The translations under genes were made by a program, and so were the position numbers. From Przewalskia tangutica (lineage: Eukaryota > Streptophyta > Magnoliopsida > Solanales > Solanaceae), in assembly GCA_029844215.1 (NCBI GenBank), contig CM056738.1:47256388-47320387 (forward strand): a stretch of 64,000 nucleotides of DNA, read 5' to 3'. Below the pieces are notes generated by a model. It was given only the letters and a program-made list of their open reading frames with translations, made no database searches and had not been told where the DNA came from. Positions 46,331 to 57,303 of this stretch are shown here, one piece after another. The stretch's first letter is position 1. Each line of letters starts with the position of its first letter.

Positions 46331-47694
46331 CAGAACGAATTCGCTGATGCATTGGCAACCTTATCCTCCATGATTCAACATCCGGAAAAGAATTACATCG
46401 ATCCGATCACAGTGAGTGTGCTGGAACAGCCGGCTTATTGCTCCCATATAGATGAGGAAACAGACGGGAATCCATGGTACCATGACATCAAAAGGTACCT
46501 CAAAGCAGGAGAGTATCCAGAAGGCATAACCAACATCCAGAAGAAAACACTTCGAAGATTAGCAAACCATTTCTTTTTTAATGGAGAGATTGTATACCGA
46601 AGGACTCCAGATCTAGGCTTACTAAGATGTGTTGACGCTCAAGAGGCGGACAAGCTAGTAGAGGAAATACACGGGGGAACATGTGGACCTCATATGAACG
46701 GCTTCACTTTGGCGAAAAAGATTCTGCGAGCAGGTTATTTTTGGACGACGATGGAAACAGATTGTATTCGTTTTGTGCAGAAATGTCGGCGCTGCATTCA
46801 TGGCGATTTGATTCGAGTACCTCGAATGAACTCAATGTGACGAGTTCTCCTCGCCATTCGCGGCAGGAATGGATATCATCGCCCTATCGAACCGGTGCCC
46901 AAATGGGCACAGATTCATCCTCGTAGCAATTGACTATTTCACTAAATGGGTGGAAGCATCATCACACAGATCAGTGACGAAGAAGGTGGTAGTCTACTTC
47001 GTTCGCAACAACATCATTTGCCGATTTGGGATTCCTGAATCGATTGTGACCGACAACGGAACCAACCTCAACAGCAGCTTGATGCGTGAGATATGTGGAA
47101 ATTTTAAGATCACTCACCGTAATTCCACCCCATATCGGCCTCAGATGAATGGGCGATAGAGGCGACCACAAGAACATCAAGAGGATATTGCGCAAGATGA
47201 TCAAGAACTACAAACATTGGCGTGAGAATTTGCCTTTTGCGATTTTGGGTTATCGCACCACAATCCGGACCTACCGGCAACGCCAGTATCTTTTGGTGTA
47301 TGGAGCAGAAGTCGTACTACCGCCAGGTGGAAATACCATCGCTGAGAATCATCGAAGCGAGTTGGCGGCCGAATGGATCTGAGATCGTTATGAGCAGTTG
47401 ATGTTGATTGACGAAAAAAGGTTGAATGCAGTCTGTCATGGGCAGCTTTATCAGAACAGAATGGCTAGAGCTTTTAACAAGAGAGTAAGACCAAGGTTAT
47501 TCAAGCCGGGACAATTGGTTTTGAAACGCATATTTCCGAATCAAAGCGAAGCTAAAGGAAAGTTCGCACCTAATTGGCAAGGGCCCTACATGGTTCACCG
47601 AGTATTAAGTGGAGGGGCTCTAATCTTAGCTGATATGGATGGCGAAGTATGGCCTAAAGCTATCAACGCATATGCAGTGAAGAGATATTACGTC
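46331..47694 (+). pseudogene. Tat-type integrase
   Basis: The N-terminal HHCC zinc domain is at 46650-46810: H in EEIHGGTCGPH, second H in GPHMNG, then CRRCIHG. The core is at 46869-47159 in another frame: AIDYFTKWVEASSHRSVTKK carries the first Asp, VTDNGTNL the second, and YRPQMNG stops just before the Glu (GAVE in relatives, here shifted by a TAG at 47157). The C-terminal frames 47149-47382 and 47398-47697 have FAILGYRTTIRT, RARAFNKRVRP-like text, FKPGQLVLKRIFPNQ and GPYMVHRVLSGGAL. At least three frame breaks. Integrase would insert the cDNA into the genome. Confidence 0.85.
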
Positions 47695-47739
47695 TAGGAG
47701 TAGTTGTTTTCCATGTAATCCCCTTTACATTGTAAAAGC

Positions 47740-47970
47740 TGCATTCCCTCGGTGGGATATGCATAGAGCCCATATAAGGTCTCGCCGCTGCGAATTAGAA
47801 AGCCTTTTACTTGTAATCTGAACTACGTTATGACCTGATTCCCTCGGTGGGATACGTAGGCGGCCTACATCGTCTTCGGTCCCCTTTTAGAAAACCTCAT
47901 AATTCTCCATTTGTAATGAACTACGTCATGACCTGATTCCCTCATGGGGATACGTAGGCGGCCTAAATCG
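47740..47970. repeat. 3' UTR repeat with CCTCGGTGGGATACGTAGGC motif, 3 units
   Basis: The core ATTCCCTCGGTGGGATAYG occurs at 47741, 47839 and (as ATTCCCTCATGGGGATACG) 47936. The last two are preceded by GAACTACGT(T/C)ATGACCTG. This motif is common in Tat 3' regions of plants. Confidence 0.75.
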
Positions 47971-48727
47971 GCCGGTCGCGTCAGAATCTTCCCATTTGTC
48001 CGCATGCAACAAAGGTGTTTGGTTATTCAAAAGCGATATGAGCAATTCCGCGAAGTTAAGTTACGCCCGCGCCATATAACGGATCGAGACAATTTTGCGC
48101 ACCATGAAGAGGGCAATAACAAGGACTCCAAAGGATGTTCGTTTGGTCAAAATACGTGTCATATTCGGCAAATTCGACGAGGCTTTTACATTTTTAACGC
48201 ATATCATATAAATGTTTATTTCTAAAAGATGTTTTGTGCATACTTCATGAAAACATTTCGTTTTGGAAAATGCTTTTGGAACGCTATTAAACATCTCAAA
48301 GAGGTCAGACAGGGGTTGCAAGTCCAAACAGGCCAGGCACGCGGACATCAAGGGACAAGGCGGCGAAGTCAGATACGAATCGACCCCCCCCAAAACTCAC
48401 AAATTTTCTTTGAGCGCAGGTCTTTTCATATTAACAGAAGCAGAAAGTGCAATAGCAGAGGCAGAAAATACGGCGAAAGGTTTCTTCGTATTAGCAGAAG
48501 CAGCAAAAAGCAGCAGCAGCGGAAAAGGGGCATCAACAATCAGCAGTCAAAGTTCAGAATTCCGCAACAAAACCTAGCGCATCAACTCGGGCATAAAGTC
48601 AAATTGGCAACTCGCGCATCGCGCCCAACAAAGGCATCATGACAATTCGTCAGTTGCGGCATTTAGCATGTCCGTGCAAGGACAACATCTCAGTATTCAT
48701 CTGGCGTATCAGGAGTATTTATTCTAC

Positions 48728-49640
48728 AGGAGCCGCAACGATACGTCGAACAGCGGCGTTATCGGCCGCGACAAAGAAGTTCGGCGACGCCCGGTAGCAA
48801 CACGCCCGAACGCGGCGTTATCGCGATATGTCAAGGCAGCGACATCATCAACATTGCGTCTACGCAACGACGCCAGCAGCAACACGTCCAGGCAACGACG
48901 TTATCGGCGTGTGTCGGCGGCGACATCGCCGGCTGCGTCTACGCAACGACGCCCGGCGGAATACGTCCGAGCAACGGCGTTAGCGGCAACACGTCCGAAC
49001 GGCGGCGTTATCGGCGCCAGCGTCTGCGGCAACGCCCGGCGGCGTGCGTGCGCAGCGACACCCGGCGGCAACACGTCCGAGCGGCGTTATCGGCGTGTGT
49101 CCGAGCGGCGACATCATCGGCGTGCGTCTGCAACGACGCCACGGCGGCAACGCGTCGAGCGGCGGCGTTATCGGCGTGCGTGCAACGACGCCGGCGGAAT
49201 ACGTCCGAACGCGACATCATCGGCGTGCGTCTACGCAACGACGCCCATCGGCGTGCGTCATGCAACGACGCCCGGCAACACGCCCGTGCAACGACGGCGT
49301 TATCGGCGTATGTCGAGCGGCGACATCGCCGGCGTGCGTCTGCAACGACGCCAGCGGCCAATACGTCGAGCAACGACATTATCAGCATTATGTCAAGGCA
49401 ACGACATCATCAGCATTTCGTCTACGCAACGACGCCCGGCGGCACGTCCGAGCAACGGCGTCATCGACGTCGCGTCATGCAACAACGCGCCACGAATACG
49501 TCCAAGCAACGACGTTAGCAGCATTATGTCCAGGCAACGACATCATCAGCATTGCGTCTACGCAACGACGTCAGCAGCAACACGTCCAGGCAACGACGTT
49601 ATCAGTACAACAAGTCCGAGAATGACGCTATCATCAGCAT
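48728..49640. repeat. 28-bp tandem repeat array, CpG-rich
   Basis: Clear units at 49513-49600 have the form CAACGAC followed by a variable core and GTCCAGG or GTCTACG, 28 bases each. About 30 units are present. Many units in the centre have GGCGT or CGAG where others have AGCAT or CAGG. The array gives Arg/Ala/Thr-rich open frames in several phases (for example 48668-49729), which are not genes. Confidence 0.85.
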
Positions 49641-50171
49641 ATCACATCTACGCAAGGACGATTTCTATACTCTCGAAATTGCATTTCTTACTCATATTTT
49701 ATTATTCTGTCTTAGCAGTTATGCACTAACTCTTTCTCGAGCTTAGTCTACAGGGACAGTTGCAGCAAAGACAACATATCCGCATTCACAATCGCAACAC
49801 GTATGTGCAAGGACGAAAGCCACAACGTTTGCAGCATCGCATCAACACAACAGGCATCTCATTTTTGCAGGATAGCATTTTCTACTCACAGTCATGTTAC
49901 TTTCAAAATTATGCATCATCATTTTGCCTTAACAGTTATGCACTAACCGTTTGTTAAGTCTTAGCATGCAGGAGCAGGAGCACAACGTGGATTTTCTCTT
50001 ACAGCGAACCGGGGCAATTTGTTGGGGGGGAAACCTTCCCAATGAATGGCAGAAGCAGCCTCAAGCGTCGGTCCACTCGTTCCGCATCACCATAAAACCC
50101 AGCACCATAAGCCATAGCGGTACACCCCAGGTTCAAGCCAGTTATTTTTATTTTTTGCTTTTTGCACCATA

Positions 50172-50342
50172 GCCAGTGTCATCATAACTCGACACCGGGC
50201 GGCTTGAGTCGCGTTAGCGCGCCAGTGTTTTGACCATGGTATCCCAGGTGTCGCCATAACTCGACAGGGCGGCTTTGAGTCGCGTTAGCCCGCCAGTGTT
50301 TCGACCATGGTAACCCAGTGTCGTCATAACTCGACACTGGGA
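50172..50342. repeat. ~75-bp tandem repeat, about 2.3 units
   Basis: Units begin CAGTGTC(A/G)(T/C)CATAACTCGACA and contain TGAGTCGCGTTAGC and GCCAGTGTTT(T/C)GACCATGGTA. Partial third unit at 50320-50342. Confidence 0.85.
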
Positions 50343-50466
50343 CAGATTTTGATTTTTTGCGTCAGCCTTGTCTACCTGCCCAACATTTTTTGCAATTCTG
50401 AAGATCGAGACAAAATTGGCTATGAGTCAACGTCTTTGTCCGAAGATTCTTCCATCATCTCTATAC

Positions 50467-50475
50467 AAAGAGGGA
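50467..50475 (+). other. Polypurine tract of the Tat-type element
   Basis: AAAGAGGGA followed by CAGC just before the 3' LTR start TGTTGACACCC, as in other Tat elements. Confidence 0.7.
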
Positions 50476-50479
50476 CAGC

Positions 50480-51340
50480 TGTTGACACCCAATTTTGACC
50501 CTCTCGTCCAGTCATTAACTATAAAGTTACACTAATTTTGTAAAATAATTTTTTATGATTTTATAATAAAATGCAGCGATAAAACATTAAATACAGGCAT
50601 AAATAAGCAATTTAATAATGGCACCGTGTCTACGTAGAGTATTAAGCACTTGGAGTCCCGCGCCCGCATTAATTAATTTTAAGCCCTGTCATGATTCTTA
50701 ATTAATAATAAATACATAAAATAAATAATTTAACATTGACGTCGTGTCAAGTAGCATAGTTGCATTTATTAATACGCAAAGCAATTTCATAACTTATTTT
50801 GAATAATAATGCACAATAAATAAGATTTTAAATAATAGCACCGCATTTTGAGTAAAAGCTTTAAACAATTCTTAAATATCATACTTGCATTTAGCACTTA
50901 AATAATTTAATCTAAACTCAATTCAATTTTAATTTAACTTCGCAATAATGCACAATAATAGGATTTTAAATAATAGCGCAGCATTCTAAAGTATTAAGCA
51001 TTAATTGAATAGCACGTCCGTCTTTATTTCTTTATAATAATTTAAACTCAAGCACTAATTAAATAGCACGCCCATTTTATTCTTGTAATAATTTTAACAA
51101 AGCACCTAAGTAATGTAAGCACAATTTATTGATTTAATTTACTATTAACTGATTAAATAGCACCTAAAACTAATACCTAATTAATTAACCCCTAATTAAA
51201 ACTAACACTTAACTAATACCCAACCCACAACCTTAATTCGCCCAGCCCCATCCGCGACCCGCAGCCCACGCAATGCAAACGCACATACATTATATCGATA
51301 TCGCATTTAACTTCTTTAGTAAAATTTAAGTTTTGTCCAT
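50480..51340 (+). mobile_element. Truncated 3' LTR, Tat-type
   Basis: It starts TGTTGACACCCAATTTTGAC and matches the first ~860 bp of the minus-strand LTR at 5737-4870. It does not match the body of the 5' LTR at 36416 beyond the first ~22 bp. It stops between about 51270 and 51340, where Copia integrase sequence takes over. The missing LTR part and TSD are not seen. Confidence 0.8.
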
Positions 51341-52261
51341 TCTGGAGATGGGAATCAATCATGATGGGACTACAAGGGATGGCTAGAGTAATGCTTAGTT
51401 CTAAGAATTTGTCTAAACATTTTTGGGCAGAAGCTCTAAATACTGCAAGTCACATTTCCAATAGAGTCTATCTTAGGTCAGGAACTAAAATGACACCCTA
51501 TGAGATACTTAATGGAAAGAAACCGACGGTGCGCTATTTCCATGTTTTTGGATGTATGTGCTACAACTTGAATGATAGAGAACACCTAGCTAAGTTTGAC
51601 TCCAAAAGTGATAAGGGAATTATTTTAGGCTACTCCCAAAATAGCCATGCTTACCGAGTATATAATCTTCGAACCAAAACCATACAAGAGTCGGTTAACA
51701 TTGTTTTTGATGATTATGCTGATCTTACAGGAAATAATTCTGATAACAATGTTATAACTACTGTGGAAGAAGCGCAGGATGCAGGAAATTCAGATGTTGC
51801 CCCAAATGTCACGACATCTGCAGCAACACCGCGAGAACCGGTGAAGCGAAGTTTGGATGAGGAACAGAGGTGACATTCGCGACCCGATGCGTCGATCCTC
51901 ATCCAGGATTAGGAAGAACCATCCCATTAGCCAAGTAATAGGAGAAGTGCATGAAGGAATGAGAACGAGAAGGAAAGAACCACTGAATTACCGAGACATG
52001 GTGAGATATGTGTGTATGTCTACCATATATCCTAAGGTAAATCTTTCTTGTTATATATCTACCTTGGAACCTAAGAATGTCAATGAAGCACTAAAGGATA
52101 GTTGGTGGATACAAGCTATGCAAGCAGAATTAGAACAGTTCACTAGAAATGAAGTTTGGGATTTAGTTCCTCGCCCCAACAACACTAATGTTATTGGAAC
52201 TAAATGGATCTTCAAAAACAAATCAGATGAATCTGAAACTGTTGTGAGAAATAAGGCTAGA
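51341..52261 (+). pseudogene. Sirevirus-like Copia pol part 1 (integrase C-terminal half to RT start)
   Basis: The frame 51361-51873 begins near GMARVMLSSKNLSKHFWAEA (just after the integrase Glu region) and has ALNTASHISNRVYLRSGTKM, TPYEILNGKKPTVRYFHVFG and KSDKGIILGYS. A shift near 51870 leads into a frame with SSRIRKNHPISQVIGEVHEG and the RT start WIQAMQAELEQFTRNEVWDL, TKWIFKNKSDE, RNKAR. It then stops at a solo LTR (TSD CTAGA). The 5' part of the element is lost at the junction with the Tat LTR. Confidence 0.85.
52257..52261. repeat. Target-site duplication CTAGA (left)
   Basis: CTAGA precedes TGTTACACCCCG and is repeated at 56114-56118. Removing one copy and the LTR restores an open RT frame across the site. 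Confidence 0.9.
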
Positions 52262-52741
52262 TGTTACACCCCGTATTTTCTAGAGAATGAGATGAGAACG
52301 TACGTGAGAAAATAAGATTTAAATTTTGGAACGAAAGAAAAATTACTTTTTCCTAAGGAAATATTTCGGAACCTCGTGAAGGAAAAAGGTTTATTAATTG
52401 GAATTTGGTTCTCAAATTTGGTATTTGGGACTTATAGAATATATTGGAATTTTGGATTTTTAAGTTCCGGATTTGGTCATGTGGGGCCCACGGGAAAATT
52501 TTACGATTTTTTGGAGCCCACAATATTTTGAGATATTTTGGCCAAATATAGATATTGTGGAGGAAGAAATAATTTGGACCAATAGGAGGGTGACACGTGT
52601 CACCCCTCCACTTGTCTTGCTACATTAGATATATATATATATATGTATGGATAGCATGAAGACTTTGACTTAGATATTTGTGGAGACAAGTGGACAAGTG
52701 GGTCCCACTCCACTTGTCCATATCTCATCCATTGTGATATT

Positions 52742-52749
52742 TATATATA
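52742..52749 (+). promoter_or_regulatory. TATA-like box of the solo LTR
   Basis: TATATATA within ATATTTATATATACATAGAGGG, 480 bases from the LTR start. It is followed by a purine-rich stretch as in related LTRs. Confidence 0.45.
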
Positions 52750-54904
52750 CATAGAGGGAGTGCAAGACTTCCCACACTTAAATATTTCACACATTTATCT
52801 CCCTTCCATGTTGCTCTCGGCCAAACACCCTTTTTAAGAACAAAAATCCTTAAACTTCTAAGCTTAGTTCACTAATACAAGATTAAGGTTCCTAACCAAG
52901 TGTTAAGCCAAGGGCTATATTAATTCCAAGAAAATCAAGGGTTGGCCGAGAATAAAGGTGTGAAACCCTAGGGTTCCGTTGACTTTTTGGAAGCGAAACG
53001 TGTAGTGAAGTTGGTTATAAGCTCATAGGGGTCACGTATATGTGATTGGAACTTGAAGAAGTGGAGCGAAACGAAAACTGCGGACCAATATAGTAGGGGC
53101 TATTTTGGGCACAAAAATGAGGTAATAGTTCTTCTTAAATTAAAGTAATTGGATATTACTTATTGTTATGTTTAAGGGATGAATTTATGTTAAGGAAGAA
53201 ATGTAAAATAAGATGTGTATGTGATAGATGTGTTGTTGGCCGATTGGAGGCAGTTTTGTGCCATTGGTTTCGTTGGTTATATTGTTGTTGTTATCCACAC
53301 TTGTCGCATGTTAAAATGAGGTAATATGGTTGTTGATAAGTTGGTATGTCATATATGGAAGTGTTGAAACTTGAATTGGAATAAAATTAATTAAGGAAAG
53401 AGTTATCGAATTTTGTAGTTATTGGCCGTGGAATCTATAAAATTGTTGGACGTTATTATACAGTTTTTCGGACTGTTTTAGGGCGTTGGAATTCTGGAAA
53501 TTCAGTCCTCATTTTGCATGTTTAATGTGGGAAAATGACTAATGAAAGTCCTAAGGAATAAGGGTGAAAAAGGCTTCACATTGTACCCTTAATGTTGGTT
53601 ATTTATGGACTGTTTTATAGACTGCTTTTATATCATTATGGGGAAGAATTTTACACATCAAGTTGGCGTGTAATCCCATTTGGTTGTTGCTTTGGTTGTG
53701 AACTGTTTATTTAAGTTAAGGGGCTGAAGTTTGCACTTAAGGTATGCGTGTGATCCCATTTGGTTAACGGTTGGTTGTGCCCTTAATTGTGGCTTGGTTG
53801 TTGTTGAATTTGGGCCTTGGAAAAGGTGGAAAAGTACGTAGAAACAAAGGAAGTGCTGCCCAAATTCCCGTAGAATAAGAGGGCCATTATTTGGTATAAG
53901 TCTTACACTTGGAAGCTTGAAATTGATAGAAGTGCTATTGGCATTTTAGGTTGAAGTACTACGTGTGACATATTCTACTTGGCATGTGGAATAGCCGACA
54001 AGGTTGAAGTACATTGGGGTGTATTCTACTTGTCGTGTTGGTTAGTCGTCAACGAGGTATGTGAACTTCTTCCTTTTATCGACATGATTGATTATTGGAG
54101 TATATATGACTTGTTTCTTGAAGTATACTTGCCTCGTTATTAGAGTATTCATGTTATTGATTCTATGCTAAAGACATGTCTAAATTATTCCTAAGTCCTT
54201 ACCAAGTCTTATGGGAGATGTTGGTAAGAGTGTTTAGTAAGCATTGGAGTCGAGTTGATCTTGCTAAGTTACAACACTAATGAGACTTGATTTATTTGAA
54301 AGTCATGAGACTAGATTTATTTGAAAGTTATGAGACTTAGTTGAAAGTATATGAGACTTTACTTGAAGGTATATGAGACCTTACTTGAAAGTATATGAGA
54401 TTTGATTAGATGAAGTATAAGAGACTTGATTTATATGAAGTATAAATGACTTGATTTTGGGAAAGAAGTAACTTGATTTAAAGGTATAGGTTACTTGATT
54501 TGAAAAGAATAAGTTACTTGAGTTTAAAAGTGTAAGTAACTTGTTTTTAATAGTGAAAGTGTCTTGATGCTACAAGTGCTAGTATCTTGGGGTTTTATAA
54601 AGGAAAGAATAAATGTACATAGTACCTTTGGGTTCAACTCCCTTATATGGCATGATATGATTCTTTTTATAAGATTAGATGTACATAGTACTTTGGGTTC
54701 ATTTCCCTAATGTTACATCACATGATAATGTCTTGGTTTTATTAAAAGGAAAGAGGTGATAATGCATTGGTTTGTTTAAAAAGAAAGATGTGGTAGTGCT
54801 TTAGTTTCAAAAATGAAAGTTGGTTATAATGGCTTTATGGAAAGTTTGTTATAACGGTTTTATGGAAAGTCAAGAGATGGTTTAAAATGTCATATGGTTG
54901 CATT

Positions 54905-55450
54905 GATACACCGAGTCCCATGGTGGGCTAGGACACGTTGCATGTACACACATGAGGATTATATGGATAGTTATGATTACACCGAGTCCCCTAATGGGCC
55001 GGGACACGTTATAGGTGCATATGTGATGAGGATAACCACACCGAGTCCCATAATGGGCCGGAACATGTTATACGACTTATATGACTTTACACCGAGACCC
55101 AGAAAGGGCTGAGACATGTTATACCTTATATGACTTTACACCGAGACCCAGAAACGGCCGGGACATGTTATACCCTATATGACTTTACACCGAGACCCAG
55201 AAAGGGCCGGAACATGTTATACCTTATATGACTTTACACCGAGACCCAGAAAGAGCCGGGACATGTTAATACCTTATATGACTTTACACCGAGACCCAGA
55301 AAGGGCCGGGACATGTTATACCTTATATGATTTCACACCGAGTCCCAGAATGGGCCGGGACATGTTATACCTTATACGGACCGAGTCCCAATATGAGCCA
55401 GGACATGTTAGATACAGAGTATGAAGACCGAGTCCCAATATGGGCCGGGA
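54905..55450. repeat. 49-50 bp minisatellite in the solo LTR, about 11 units
   Basis: CCGAGTCCC/CCGAGACCC occurs eleven times, each followed by a GGGCCGGRACATGTTA core. The middle units (about 55090-55340) are nearly identical 49-50 bp units; the outer ones are longer and diverged. The periodic peptide encoded by it is not a gene. Confidence 0.9.
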
Positions 55451-56113
55451 CAGGTTATAGGTACGGAGTATGATATGTTATATATACGTGTATGAACATG
55501 ATGATTCTATGAGTAGACATGCATGAAGCGAGTATAGTAGTATAATGGTACAGGGGTACAGTGATACAAGGTACAATTGACTCTTATTTTATATGTCACG
55601 GTTGGATCTGATATTTGATTATTTTACTTGTCTCTGTCATTTCTTGGCCAGTCATGATTTTAATATTGTACTTTATTTCCGTTCCATACTTATTACTTGT
55701 TGTACTGACCCCCTTCGAGGGGCTGCATTTCCCGCAGGTCTGGGTACTCAGTTGTGGATCCGCGAGCTTAGCATCCTTGTTTAGCATTTTGGGATAGCTC
55801 TAATGTTCCGGAGTTAGTCACTATGGCTAGGTATATTCAGGGGTACGGCGGGGCCTTGTCCCGTCATAGTTTACTGTCCAAAATCTTAGAGGTCTATATT
55901 CATATGTGGGCTGGACTGGTGTGAGTTGTATTTACATTGTTGTACAGTTGTATTCCCATTCGGATGTTATATATTATGGCAGCCTTATCAGCTTTGCCTT
56001 TGCTTAAAGAAAAAAATGAGTGTTGTTTATCTTCCGTAATTTACTTGTGTTGTAGGAATAGAAGGGTGCCCAGGTAGGGCACCAGTCGCGGGCCCGGGGA
56101 TCGGGTCGTGACA

Positions 56114-56118
56114 CTAGA
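56114..56118. repeat. Target-site duplication CTAGA (right)
   Basis: This is the partner of 52257-52261. Confidence 0.9.
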
Positions 56119-57281
56119 CTAGTTGCTCAAGGATACTCTCAAGTGGAAGGGATTGACTATGAGGAAACCTTCGCCCCAGTTGCTAGAATTGAGTCAATTA
56201 GATTGTTGTTTGCCATAGCTTGTTGTTTAAAGATCACTCTCCATCAAATGGACGTAAAAGGTGCTTTCTTGAATAGATATATTGATAAAGAAGTGTACGT
56301 TGAACAACCTAAAGGATTCGAAGATCCTCACCATCCACAATTTGTATACAAGCTGAAAAAGGCCTTGTATGGATTAAAACAAGCTCCACATGCATGGTAT
56401 GGTCGTTTAACTCAATTTCTTCTTGAATTTGATTTCAAACGTGGTGTAGCTGATTGTACATTGTTTATTAAACATCATGGAGTAGATATGATCATTGCTC
56501 AAATCTATGTAGATGACATAGTTTTTGGTTCGACCTCACAGTCCCACCTTAAGACTTTTGTCGAAGATATGTCCTCAACATTTGAGATGAGCATGATAGG
56601 GTAATTAACCTTTTTATTAGGCTTGAAGATAAAGCAAAATGAGGAGGGAATCTTCATCTCCCAAATCAAGTATGCCAAGAATTTGGTCAAGAAATTTGGA
56701 TTGGAGAATGCTAAACATATGAAGACTCCAATGGGATCAACTCATACTATATGCAAAGATGATATTGGGGAAAATGTCGACCCAACTTTGTATCGTTGTA
56801 TGATATGTATTCTCTTGTATCTCACCGTGAGTCGTCCTGATCTAATGTTGTGTGTGTGTGTGTGCCCGATTCCAAGCCTGTCCCAAAATCTCCCACTTAA
56901 ATGTCGTTAATCGTGTCATCAGGTATGTCACCGGCACATGTGAGTTGGGAATTTGGTATTCCAAAGACACTAATCCTAATCTAATATGATATAGTGACTC
57001 GGATTGGGCTGGTGATGTGGAGGACAGAAAGAGTACTAGTGGAGGATGTTTTTACCTTGGCAATAATTTGGTTTCTTGGTATAGTCGCAAACAAAATTGT
57101 GTCTCACTCTCAACTGCTGAATCTGAATATGTAGCAGCTGAGAGTTGTTGTTCTCAATTAATATGGTTAAGACACATGTTAGACGATTATGATTTTTCAA
57201 ACAATATCTTTGTTTTGTATTGTGATAACATGAGTGCAATTAATATTTCAAAAAATCCAGTTTAGCACTCTCGTACAAAAC

Positions 57282-57303
57282 ATATATATATATATATATA
57301 TAT
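57282..57303. repeat. (AT)n microsatellite inside RNase H
   Basis: About 11 AT units lie between RTKH and RHYFLRD codons, where relatives have a fixed HIDIRHHF-type sequence. Confidence 0.9.

Larger units (their letters stand above)
47695..50466 (+). other. Repeat-rich 3' UTR of the Tat-type element
   Basis: This is 2.8 kb without credible genes. It has three parts: a repeat with the CCCTCGGTGGGATACGTAGGCG motif (47740-47970), a 28-bp array (48728-49640), and a ~75-bp repeat (50172-50342). Between the last two, the AGCAGTTATGCACTAACTCT motif occurs at 49713 and 49932. Long variable 3' UTR repeats are established for Ogre/Tat elements. Confidence 0.75.
36416..51340 (+). mobile_element. Tat/Ogre-like Gypsy retrotransposon, nearly full length, degenerate
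   Basis: Order: 5' LTR (36416-38686), PBS, long leader, an extra ORF with a DUF7745-like domain, gag, protease, linker with a candidate intron, RT, two RNase H regions, integrase, a long repeat-rich 3' UTR, PPT, and a truncated 3' LTR (50480 to about 51340). The second RNase H with TNNMAEYEACILGL, the extra ORF before gag and the long 3' UTR repeats are all features known for the Tat lineage. Many frame breaks are present. The two LTRs belong to different subfamilies, so the unit may be chimeric. It inserted into, or next to, a minus-strand Gypsy LTR. The 5 bases before it are AGGTT. Confidence 0.85.
52262..56113 (+). mobile_element. Solo Gypsy LTR (3852 bp)
   Basis: It starts TGTTACACCCCGTATTTTC and ends GGGATCGGGTCGTGACA. 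CTAGA duplications lie on both sides and no PBS, gag, pol or PPT is inside. This is the product expected from recombination between the two LTRs of one element. The family is the same as the minus-strand fragment at 33669-36415. It sits inside the Copia RT. It contains tandem motifs (ATGAGACTTGATT-type at 54280-54560 and the CCGAGWCCC array at 54905-55450). Confidence 0.93.

Noticed and set aside
48728..49640. 28-bp repeats resembling a CRISPR array
   Set aside because: Units are directly adjacent with no unique spacers, and the sequence is plant retrotransposon 3' UTR.
48668..49729. 353-residue Arg/Ala/Thr-rich open frame, with similar frames in other phases and strand
   Set aside because: It is a by-product of the 28-bp tandem array. 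Several phases are open because the repeat lacks stops, and no domain is recognisable.
55179..55424. Repetitive peptide frame (PRPRKGRDML-type periods)
   Set aside because: Encoded by the 49-50 bp minisatellite of a solo LTR.
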